From assembly GCA_005883365.1 (NCBI GenBank), contig VAXA01000087.1, positions 1 through 5,692 on the forward strand: a DNA stretch of 5,692 nucleotides, in the 5' to 3' direction. Origin of the DNA: Actinomycetota bacterium. Its GTDB lineage: Bacteria > Actinomycetota > Thermoleophilia > Gaiellales > Gaiellaceae. Shown here piece after piece: positions 1 to 5,275 of the stretch. Numbering within the stretch: the stretch's first letter is position 1; the number at the start of each line of letters is the position of its first letter. Both the position numbers and the translations under genes were made by a program. The notes below the pieces were generated by a model, which was given only the letters and a program-made list of their open reading frames with translations, did no database searches and was not told the DNA's origin.

Positions 1-32
1 TCCGCCCGCGCGAGCTGTCTCACGCGGGCGGA
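1..32 (-). terminator. Inverted repeat, probable transcription terminator
   Basis: Bases 1-10 (TCCGCCCGCG) and 23-32 (CGCGGGCGGA) are exact reverse complements, giving a 10-bp GC-only stem with a 12-base loop. The hairpin begins 38 bases past the stop codon of the minus-strand binding-protein gene, where a terminator for that gene would sit. A T-tract after the stem would lie beyond base 1 on the minus strand, so it cannot be checked here. No T-tract follows on the plus strand, so a plus-strand terminator is less likely. Confidence 0.6.
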
Positions 33-69
33 GGCGCGATGCTCTCGCGGCGGCGCCGGAGGCTTCCAT

Positions 70-1068
70 CTAGCCGCCGCCGACGGCGCGCTCGATTCCG
101 ACCATCCGGCCGGTGTTGGGGTCGAACCAGACTCTGTTGGCCTTGAGCCAGCCGCCGAAGAGGCGGTCCCGGATGTTGAAGGTCGGGCCCGTCTTGTACT
201 TCTTCGCCCAGCTCGCGAGGTTTTGCCGCTCGAGGACCGACTTGACGACGGGGCGATAGCCGTTCGCCGCGAAGATCGCCTGCTGCTTCGGCGCGTGCGC
301 GTAGGTGATGAAGGCCTTCGCCGCGGAGGGGGCATCCTTGAGTGCGACCATCGGCAGCTCGATCAGCATCGTCGGCTTGGGGACGACGAGCTCGCCCTTG
401 TTGCCGGTGGCCAGCGCGCTGTACGCCTCGCTCTCGTAGGTGATGAGGACGTCGCCCTTGCCCGAGAAGAACGTGTTCGCTGCGTTCGAGCCGGACGTGT
501 CCTGGGAGACGACGTGCTTGAAGAGCTTCGTCACGAACTGGAGCGCCTTGTGGTCGCTCATCCCGGATTTCCGCGCTGCTCCGTAGGCGGCGAGCACGTT
601 CCACTTCGCCGAGCCGGAGCTGAACGGGTTCGGCGTGACCACCTGGACACCCGGTTTCACGAGGTCGCTCCACCCGTGGATGTGCTTGGGGTTGCCGGGA
701 CGTACGACGAGGGCGACGACGGAATCTGCGGCGATGCCCCCGTAGGGCGCCTTGTTCCAGTTCTTGGCGACGACGCCGGCATCGGCGAGTGTGTCGATGT
801 CGAGCCCGGTCGAGAGAAAGGCGATGCTCGCGGGCTGGCCGGCGGCGATCGCCCGCGCCTGCGAGCCCGAGGGCCCGTACGACTGCGAGAACGAGACGCC
901 GGTTCCAGCGGACGTGTGACCGAAGCGCGAGATGAGCTTCTGCATGACGGGCTTCGGCGTCGAGTAGGCGACGAGGTTGATCGTCGTTCCCGCCTGGCGG
1001 GCCTCGGCGGCGCCCGCGCAAGCGCAGGCGACCGGGAGAATCAGAGCGGGGATCAAGAGTCGGCGCAT
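70..1068 (-). CDS. sbp: Sulfate-type ABC transporter substrate-binding protein (Sbp/CysP family)
   Basis: This 332-residue protein is probably the extracytoplasmic receptor that delivers sulfate, or a similar oxyanion, to an ABC importer. Residues 1-23 look like a signal peptide: RR, a hydrophobic run, then an A-E-A cleavage site. Cysteines 15 and 17 do not make a good lipobox. Family landmarks are YGPSGSQARAIAAGQPA (64-80), NPKHIHGWSDLVKPGVQVV (126-144), the anion-loop equivalent SSGSAKWN (150-157), GDVLITYESEA (205-215) and NGYRPV (269-274). Length fits the family. ATG 1068 was chosen because the signal peptide starts there; GAAAGGA lies 12 bases upstream. The Rrf2 regulator gene lies just upstream on the same strand and a hairpin follows. 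No permease or ATPase gene is visible. Sulfate is inferred: the usual AWENEA motif reads TYESEA here, so another oxyanion is possible. Confidence 0.9.
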   Translation of the reverse strand: MRRLLIPALILPVACACAGAAEARQAGTTINLVAYSTPKPVMQKLISRFGHTSAGTGVSFSQSYGPSGSQARAIAAGQPASIAFLSTGLDIDTLADAGVVAKNWNKAPYGGIAADSVVALVVRPGNPKHIHGWSDLVKPGVQVVTPNPFSSGSAKWNVLAAYGAARKSGMSDHKALQFVTKLFKHVVSQDTSGSNAANTFFSGKGDVLITYESEAYSALATGNKGELVVPKPTMLIELPMVALKDAPSAAKAFITYAHAPKQQAIFAANGYRPVVKSVLERQNLASWAKKYKTGPTFNIRDRLFGGWLKANRVWFDPNTGRMVGIERAVGGG

Positions 1069-1080
1069 TGCGCTTGTCCA

Positions 1081-1087
1081 TCCTTTC
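1081..1087 (-). promoter_or_regulatory. Ribosome binding site of the binding-protein gene
   Basis: On the minus strand this reads GAAAGGA, a purine-rich Shine-Dalgarno-like run 12 bases before ATG 1068. The spacing is a little long, but the reading frame supports no better start. An ATG immediately after it (1081-1079 on the minus strand) opens an out-of-frame ORF without family similarity. Confidence 0.45.
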
Positions 1088-1093
1088 GGGGAT

Positions 1094-1114
1094 TACCTAC
1101 CGTTCTTCTAGGTA
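1094..1114. promoter_or_regulatory. Spaced palindrome TACCTA-N9-TAGGTA, candidate operator
   Basis: Bases 1094-1099 (TACCTA) and 1109-1114 (TAGGTA) are perfect reverse complements separated by 9 bases, so the arm centres are about 1.5 helical turns apart. That suits a dimeric winged-helix repressor. It lies 26-46 bases upstream of the binding-protein start, in the only clearly AT-richer intergenic stretch of the minus-strand block and directly after the Rrf2 regulator gene. Binding by that regulator is inferred from position and symmetry. With 9 bases between the arms and no T-tract, it is less likely to be a terminator. Confidence 0.45.
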
Positions 1115-1126
1115 TTGGCGATGCTG

Positions 1127-1157
1127 ATTATTGCCATAAGCGGAACCCGCACCGCAA
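1127..1157 (-). promoter_or_regulatory. Possible promoter of the binding-protein gene
   Basis: On the minus strand TTGCGG (1157-1152) is followed, after a long 19-base spacer, by AATAAT (1132-1127), which matches the -10 consensus at five of six positions. The predicted start would fall just before the 1094-1114 palindrome, where a bound repressor could block transcription. The weak -35 match and long spacer make this tentative. Confidence 0.25.
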
Positions 1158-1178
1158 GTCCGAACAGAATGCGAACAA

Positions 1179-1589
1179 TCAGGTCTTGCGAGCGGGCCCG
1201 GCGAGGTCCGCGAGCGTGGTCTGCTCGAGTACGCCGCGGATCTGCGAGCGCAGCTCGAGCCAGACGTCGCGCAGACCCGTGGCCGCGCCGTCGTACTCCA
1301 GCTCGTCCGGTCGCACGCCTCGCACGGTGGCGATCGGTCCCTCGAGCTCCCGGATCACCTCGGCGATCGAGATCTCCTCGGCCGGCCGGGCGAGCTGATA
1401 GCCGCCCTCGGCACCACGCTGGCTCGCTACCAGCCCGGCGCTCCGGAGCTGGGAGAGGATGCTCTCGAGGAACTTCGGCGGGATGTGCTGCGCCGAGGCG
1501 AGCTGTTCGGCGGTCGTAAGGCCGGGCGGTGCCGCGGCGAGCTCCGCCATCGCGCGGAGCGCGTAGTCGACCTTCGCCGAGACCCGCAT
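1179..1589 (-). CDS. Rrf2-family transcriptional regulator, cysteine-free, CymR-like
   Basis: This 136-residue Rrf2 winged helix-turn-helix protein probably acts as a dimeric repressor. It opens with the family signature MRVSAKVDYALRAMAELA. The recognition region is around residues 25-52 (TAEQLASAQHIPPKFLESIL, then LRSAGLV) and the wing is RGAEGGYQLARP (58-69). LEGPIATV (82-89) and VWLELRSQIRGVLEQTTLADL (109-129) closely resemble the matching parts of Bacillus CymR as I recall it. There are no cysteines, so it cannot bind an Fe-S cluster as IscR, NsrR or RirA do. ATG 1589 was chosen because the family N-terminus starts there and GGGAG lies 9 bases upstream; 56 codons open further upstream show no family match. 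It follows xerC by 19 bases, so the two are probably co-transcribed, and precedes the sulfate-type binding-protein gene. A sulfur/cysteine-metabolism role is inferred. Confidence 0.92.
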   Translation of the reverse strand: MRVSAKVDYALRAMAELAAAPPGLTTAEQLASAQHIPPKFLESILSQLRSAGLVASQRGAEGGYQLARPAEEISIAEVIRELEGPIATVRGVRPDELEYDGAATGLRDVWLELRSQIRGVLEQTTLADLAGPARKT

Positions 1590-1598
1590 CCCCGCATT

Positions 1599-1603
1599 CT
1601 CCC
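1599..1603 (-). promoter_or_regulatory. Ribosome binding site of the Rrf2 regulator
   Basis: The minus strand reads GGGAG here, 9 bases before ATG 1589. It decides the start, because the frame stays open upstream into xerC. A nearer ATG at 1597-1595 is out of frame. Confidence 0.55.
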
Positions 1604-1608
1604 GGTCC

Positions 1609-2478
1609 TCACGACCGTGGATGCGATCGGTCGTAGACGCGCCGGAGATGGCGTGGGTCGACGTGGCTGTAGACCTGCGTCGTCGAGAGGGAGCTGTGGC
1701 CGAGCAGCTCCTGGATCGTCCGCAGGTCGGCGCCGCCCTCGAGCAGGTGCGTGGCAAACGCGTGCCTCAGCCGATGGGGGTGAGGAACGATCCGGCGCAG
1801 TGTGCTCGTGTCGAGCCGCCGGCCGCGAGCGGAGATGAACAAGGCGTCGTTTGCGCCCGTTGCGAGGTCGGGGCGGGCGTCTCGGAGGTAGCGGCCGAGC
1901 CAGAGCGCCGCCTCCTCGCCGAGCGGGACGACCCGTTCCTTGCCGCCCTTGCCGCGGCGAACGTGCACGTGCTCCTGCTCGAAGTCGACGTCTCCGAGGT
2001 CGAGCCCCACCGCCTCGGCGCTGCGCAGCCCGGCCGAGTAGACGAGCTCGACGAGCGCACGGTTCCTGAGCGCGATTGGTCCTTCGCCCTCGAGCGCCTC
2101 GAGCATGCGCTCGACCTCGGCTGCCGCGGGGGCGTCGGGCAGGCGGCGCGCACGGCGGGGCCCGAGGCGCGCGTCGGGGACCCGGTCCGGCCCGAGCGCG
2201 TGTCTGAGGAAGGTGCGCACGGACGCGAGCTTCCGCCCGATCGTCGCGGGCGCGAGCTTCCGCGGCCGCCGCCCGTGTCTCGGGCCACCGAGCCAAGCGA
2301 CGTAATCCGCGAGGACCCGGACGTCAACGGCGTCGAGGCCCGTGCGACGTTCCTCGAGCCAGGTGCAGAACTCCTCGACGTCGCCGCGATAGGCACGCCG
2401 AGTGCTCTCGCTCAGTGCGGGCGAGTCGAGGAAACGATCGGCGGCGGAGCGAGCGTCCACGGAGGTCGATTTCGACAT
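1609..2478 (-). CDS. xerC: Tyrosine recombinase of the XerC/XerD type
   Basis: This 289-residue protein is a cytoplasmic site-specific recombinase. The Xer family resolves chromosome dimers at dif near the replication terminus. The N-terminal SAM-like DNA-binding domain spans about residues 10-95 (SESTRRAYRGDVEEFCTWL at 23-41) and the catalytic domain about 115-289. Catalytic residues are all present: R152 in GLRSAE, the lysine of GKGGKER (176-182), H235 and R238 in HRLRH, H261 in LLGHSS and the nucleophile Y270 in TQVYSHV. The R238-Y270 spacing equals that of E. coli XerD. The stretch before HRLRH is about 13 residues shorter than in XerD. ATG 2478 is the only start before an in-frame stop at 2545, but its Shine-Dalgarno is weak. 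Length and the lack of nearby phage genes favour a housekeeping Xer protein. XerC versus XerD cannot be settled from this window. Confidence 0.92.
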   Translation of the reverse strand: MSKSTSVDARSAADRFLDSPALSESTRRAYRGDVEEFCTWLEERRTGLDAVDVRVLADYVAWLGGPRHGRRPRKLAPATIGRKLASVRTFLRHALGPDRVPDARLGPRRARRLPDAPAAAEVERMLEALEGEGPIALRNRALVELVYSAGLRSAEAVGLDLGDVDFEQEHVHVRRGKGGKERVVPLGEEAALWLGRYLRDARPDLATGANDALFISARGRRLDTSTLRRIVPHPHRLRHAFATHLLEGGADLRTIQELLGHSSLSTTQVYSHVDPRHLRRVYDRSHPRS

Positions 2479-2485
2479 ACGTTCC

Positions 2486-2527
2486 CGGCCGCCTGCGGCC
2501 GACGGTTCCGGCGCCGACGGCGTCGGC
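2486..2527. repeat. Two adjacent GC-rich palindromes between divergent genes
   Basis: The 70-base gap between the divergent xerC and sdhA starts holds two perfect inverted repeats: CGGCCGC-CT-GCGGCCG (2486-2501) and GCCGACG-G-CGTCGGC (2513-2527). CCGACGG also recurs directly at 2499-2505 and 2514-2520. They could be regulator sites for one or both genes, or hairpins in the xerC leader. In GC-rich DNA short repeats of this kind arise easily, so function is uncertain. Confidence 0.35.
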
Positions 2528-2535
2528 CGGTGCGC

Positions 2536-2541
2536 TAGCGT
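2536..2541 (+). promoter_or_regulatory. Possible -10 element (TANNNT) for a leaderless sdhA transcript
   Basis: TAGCGT lies 7 bases before GTG 2549, and no Shine-Dalgarno precedes that start. A TANNNT element 6-8 bases before the start codon is the usual layout of leaderless transcripts, which are common in Actinobacteria. No convincing -35 hexamer was seen. Confidence 0.25.
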
Positions 2542-3700
2542 CGTCTATGTGATCGCAAAGCACGACGTGCTCGTCGTCGGTGCGGGCTGCGCAGGCATGC
2601 GCGCAGCGATCGAGGCCTTCGACGCGGGCGCGGACGTGGCGATGATCTCGAAGATCCACCCGACACGCTCGCACTCCGGCGCGGCCGAGGGCGGCATCAA
2701 CGCGGCGCTCGGGAACGCGTCAGAGGACAATCCGGAGATCCACGCCTTCGACACGGTCAAGGGCTCCGACTACCTCGGCGACCAGGACGCGATCGAGATC
2801 CTGTGCGACGAAGCGCCCGGCGACGTCTACCAGCTCGAGAACTGGGGTGCGGTGTTCTCGCGCACGGAGGACGGCCGCATCGCGCAGCGTCCCTTCGGCG
2901 CGGCCGGGGCGCCTCGCACCGCGTATGCCGCCGACATCACCGGGCACGTCCTCGTCCAGGTGCTCTGGGAGCAGGTCTGCAAGCGCGACATCCCGACGTA
3001 CGAGGAGTACTTCGCCTGGCAGCTCGTCGAGAACGACGGCCGCTGTCAGGGCGTCGTCTGCTGGGACCTGCTCGACGGCGGGCTGAAGACGATCGGCGCG
3101 AAGACCGTGATCCTCGCGACGGGCGGCGCCGGACGGCTGTACGTCGGGACGACGAACGCCTACTCCTGCACGGGGGACGGCATGGCCATGGCGCTGCGTG
3201 TCGGCCTGCCGCTGAAGGACATGGAGATGATGCAGTTCCACCCGACGACGCTGGCCCCGACGGGCGTGCTCATCACCGAGGGCTGCCGCGGCGAGGGCGC
3301 CTATCTGCTGAACAAGGACGGCGAGCGGTTCCTCAAGCGGTATGCGCCGAACACGATGGAGCTCGCCTCGCGCGACGTCATCTCGCGCGCCGAGCAGATG
3401 GAGATCGACGCCGGCCGCGACGTCGACGGCAACGTCCTGCTCGACCTGCGCCACCTCGGCGCCGAGCGGATCATCGAGCGGCTGCCCGGGTCGCGCGAGC
3501 TCGCGATGACGTTCCTGGGCGTCGACCCGATCTACGACCCGATCCCGGTGCGGCCCGGCGCCCATTACCACATGGGCGGCGTGGCCACCGACGTCTGGGG
3601 CCAGACCGAGCTCACGGGCCTTTACGCCGCCGGCGAGTGCGCGTGTGTGTCGGTGCACGGCGCCAACCGGCTCGGCGGCAACGCGCTCATGGAGACGATC

Positions 3701-3716
3701 ACGTACCGAGGTACCG
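3701..3716 (+). other. sdhA: Frameshift/deletion junction in sdhA
   Basis: The upstream frame reads T-Y (3701-3706) and then loses all family similarity. The correct downstream frame reads E-V-P-D from 3708, offset by +1. The hexamer GTACCG occurs twice here (3703-3708 and 3711-3716), two bases apart. Frame and length together fit loss of roughly 50-75 bases, a number that leaves remainder 2 when divided by 3, rather than a single inserted base. Confidence 0.8.
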
Positions 3717-4161
3717 GACTCCGTCGAGCGCGACGCCGAGAGGGAGCTAGGCGCACTGCTCGAGCGCAGCGACGGCGAGCGCCCGTGGAGCATCCGCGAC
3801 GAGCTCGCCACCTCGATGCACGAGAACTTCGGCATCTTCCGGCGCGAGCACCAGATGGAGGAGCAGGGCGGGATCGTGGCCGGCCTCCGCGACCGCTACG
3901 AGCGCGTGCTCGTCGAGGACAAGGGCGAGGTCTTCAACAGCGACCTCACGCAGGCGATCGAGCTCGGCTTCCTGCTCGACCTCGCCGAGTGCATGGTCGT
4001 CGCGGGCGTCGAGCGGAAGGAGAGTCGCGGCGCGCACGCCCGCCCGGACGACTATCCGGTGCGCGACGACGAGAGCTTCCTCAAGCACACGATCGTCCGC
4101 CTGGTCGACGGCGCGCCCGAGCTCTCCTGGGAGCCGGTGCGGATGACCAGATGGCAACCTC

Positions 4162-4166
4162 AGGAG
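4162..4166 (+). promoter_or_regulatory. Ribosome binding site of sdhB, inside the end of sdhA
   Basis: AGGAG lies 11 bases before ATG 4178. It supports that start over the in-frame ATG at 4151, which precedes the site and would add nine residues unlike the SdhB N-terminus. Confidence 0.6.
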
Positions 4167-4177
4167 CGGAAATACTG

Positions 4178-5275
4178 ATGCAAGTCGGCCTCAAGATCTG
4201 GCGTTACGACTCCGCGACGGGCGAGCGTGCGCTGAAGGAGTACGAGATCGAGGCGCCAGAGTGGGCGACCCTCCTCGACTGCCTCGACATCGTCAAGGAC
4301 CAGCAGGACGGCTCGCTCGCCTACCGCAAGAGCTGCCGGATGATGATCTGCGGCTCGTGCGGCATGCGGATGGACGGCGCCGCTGTGCTCGCGTGCAAGA
4401 CGCGGATGTACGAGATCGCGCAGTCGGGCCATGTCCCGGTCGTGTCGGCCATGGGGAACCTCCCGATCCGCAAGGACCTCGTCGTCGACATGGATCCCTT
4501 CTGGGCGAAGTTCAAGGCGATGAAGCCGTGGCTCGAGCCCGGCTACGAGCGGCCCGAGGACGGACGCGAGTACCGGATCTCGCAGGAGCGGATGAACGTC
4601 GTCCACAAGGAGTCGCTCTGCATCAACTGCGGCTGCTGCGTCTCGGAGTGCAACGCGATGGAGTCGGATCCCGAGTTCCTCGGGCCACAGGCGCTCGCGA
4701 AGGGGATGCGCTTCGTCGGCGACCCGCGCGACGGCGCGACGATCGAGCGGCTCGAGCTCTACAACTCCGAGCACGGGATCTGGGACTGCACGCGCTGCTT
4801 CTTCTGCAACGAGCGCTGCCCGAAAGGCGTCGACCCGCGCGACGCGATCGCGAAGCTCGGCGCCGAGTCGGTGGCGCAGGGGATCGACCGCGACATGGGC
4901 GCGAAGCACGCGAAGTGGTTCGTCAAGTCGGCCGAGACGACGGGCTGGCTGCGCGAGACCGAGCTCGTGCCGAAGACCCAGGGCGTCGTCTCCTCGATCA
5001 AGCAGATGAAGTTCGCGATGGGCCTCGCGCTCCACGGCAAGGTTCCGCCGCCGTTCCCGCCGCACGTGGCGCGGGACGTCGGCGAGGCCCGCAACCTCCG
5101 CAAGCTCGTCCGCGAGCAGGACCGCCAGGGTGCGCTCGGACACGTCCAGGGTGAGCACGCGCTCGCGAAGCTCGACCACGGGCACGCCGGCGAGTCGCTC
5201 GAGGAGATCTACGCGCGGCCCGGCGCCGCGCCGAGGCCGTGGCTACCCGAACTGGAGGAGGAACCGAAGAAGTGA
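4178..5275 (+). CDS. sdhB: Succinate dehydrogenase/fumarate reductase iron-sulfur subunit SdhB, long form with an extra cluster cysteine
   Basis: This 365-residue subunit passes electrons between the SdhA flavin and the quinone-side subunit. The N-terminal plant-type ferredoxin domain (about 1-105) has [2Fe-2S] ligands C53, C58, C61 and C73 in SCRMMICGSCG and LACKT. The second domain has C148-x2-C151-x2-C154-x3-C158 and C204-x2-C207-x2-C210-x3-C214-P. Classical SdhB has a non-cysteine residue at the position of C207, giving [3Fe-4S]; a cysteine there predicts a second [4Fe-4S] cluster, as described for type-E enzymes. C158 is followed by N, not the usual P. Residues 235-365 extend past the usual 230-260 length; GAKHAKWFVKSAETTGWLRE (241-260) recalls HdrC-type proteins. 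The TGATG overlap with the sdhA stop and the 4-base overlap with the next gene indicate one operon and translational coupling. Confidence 0.95.
   Translation: MQVGLKIWRYDSATGERALKEYEIEAPEWATLLDCLDIVKDQQDGSLAYRKSCRMMICGSCGMRMDGAAVLACKTRMYEIAQSGHVPVVSAMGNLPIRKDLVVDMDPFWAKFKAMKPWLEPGYERPEDGREYRISQERMNVVHKESLCINCGCCVSECNAMESDPEFLGPQALAKGMRFVGDPRDGATIERLELYNSEHGIWDCTRCFFCNERCPKGVDPRDAIAKLGAESVAQGIDRDMGAKHAKWFVKSAETTGWLRETELVPKTQGVVSSIKQMKFAMGLALHGKVPPPFPPHVARDVGEARNLRKLVREQDRQGALGHVQGEHALAKLDHGHAGESLEEIYARPGAAPRPWLPELEEEPKK
5254..5261 (+). promoter_or_regulatory. Ribosome binding site of the HdrB-like subunit gene
   Basis: GGAGGAGG, a strong Shine-Dalgarno run, lies 10 bases before GTG 5272 and inside the end of sdhB. 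It is the main support for a GTG start that overlaps the sdhB stop. Confidence 0.65.

Larger units (their letters stand above)
2549..4178 (+). pseudogene. sdhA: Succinate dehydrogenase/fumarate reductase flavoprotein subunit SdhA, frameshifted with an internal deletion
   Basis: SdhA carries FAD and interconverts succinate and fumarate. Numbering from GTG 2549, it shows the dinucleotide-binding motif GAGCAG (11-16), H42 in TRSHSGAAEGGIN where FAD is usually covalently linked, QFHPT (229-233), GCRGEG (245-250), R275 in SRDVISRA, HYHMGG (339-344) and HGANRLGG (370-377, R374). Frame 1 is recognisable to ITY, ending at 3706. Similarity resumes in the +1 frame at EVPDSVERDAEREL (from 3708) and runs through FRREHQM, FNSDLTQAIELG and ESRGAHARP to a normal RWQPQERKY end and TGA 4176-4178. 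The parts total about 542 residues, against the usual 560-600. The missing piece is the conserved (F/Y)GRxAG helix after ITY. GTG 2549 was chosen because homologues start a few residues before the FAD motif. The stop overlaps sdhB. It may be a real mutation or an assembly error: everything outside the junction is intact. Confidence 0.9.

Noticed and set aside
1012..1036. Lipoprotein signal peptide in the binding protein
   Set aside because: Cysteines 15 and 17 are preceded by P-V-A and A-C-A, neither a good lipobox. An A-E-A signal peptidase I site at residue 23 fits better.
1141..1164. Terminator after the Rrf2 gene
   Set aside because: Only short imperfect complementarities such as GCGG/CCGC occur, with no T-tract, so nothing beyond chance for this base composition.
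223..1398. Long plus-strand open frame over the binding-protein and Rrf2 genes
   Set aside because: It is antisense to two recognisable genes, its translation is low-complexity and arginine-rich, and it matches no family I know. GC-rich DNA commonly leaves such frames open.
1609..2478. Phage or genomic-island integrase
   Set aside because: Length, the LLGHSSLSTTQVYSHV region and the compact N-terminal domain fit chromosomal Xer recombinases. No tRNA, attachment repeats or phage genes are present.
1621..2538. Plus-strand open frame antisense to xerC
   Set aside because: It mirrors the xerC codon pattern and has no recognisable motif; xerC has all its catalytic residues.
2402..2548. Upstream ATG start (2402) for the sdhA frame
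   Set aside because: It would add 49 residues unlike any SdhA N-terminus and overlap the divergent xerC coding region. GTG 2549 places the FAD motif at the normal distance from the start.
3701..3712. Programmed +1 ribosomal frameshift in sdhA at TAC-CGA-G
   Set aside because: A +1 slip at the CGA codon would join the two frames, but the product would still lack the conserved GRxAG helix and no stimulatory structure or stop codon is evident. A deletion explains both defects.
2720..3835. Minus-strand open frame antisense to sdhA
   Set aside because: It is the complement of strongly conserved SdhA coding sequence and has no family signature.
4160..5185. Minus-strand open frame antisense to sdhB
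   Set aside because: It lies opposite a clear SdhB with all cluster cysteines; its translation is a leucine/arginine/alanine-rich shadow.
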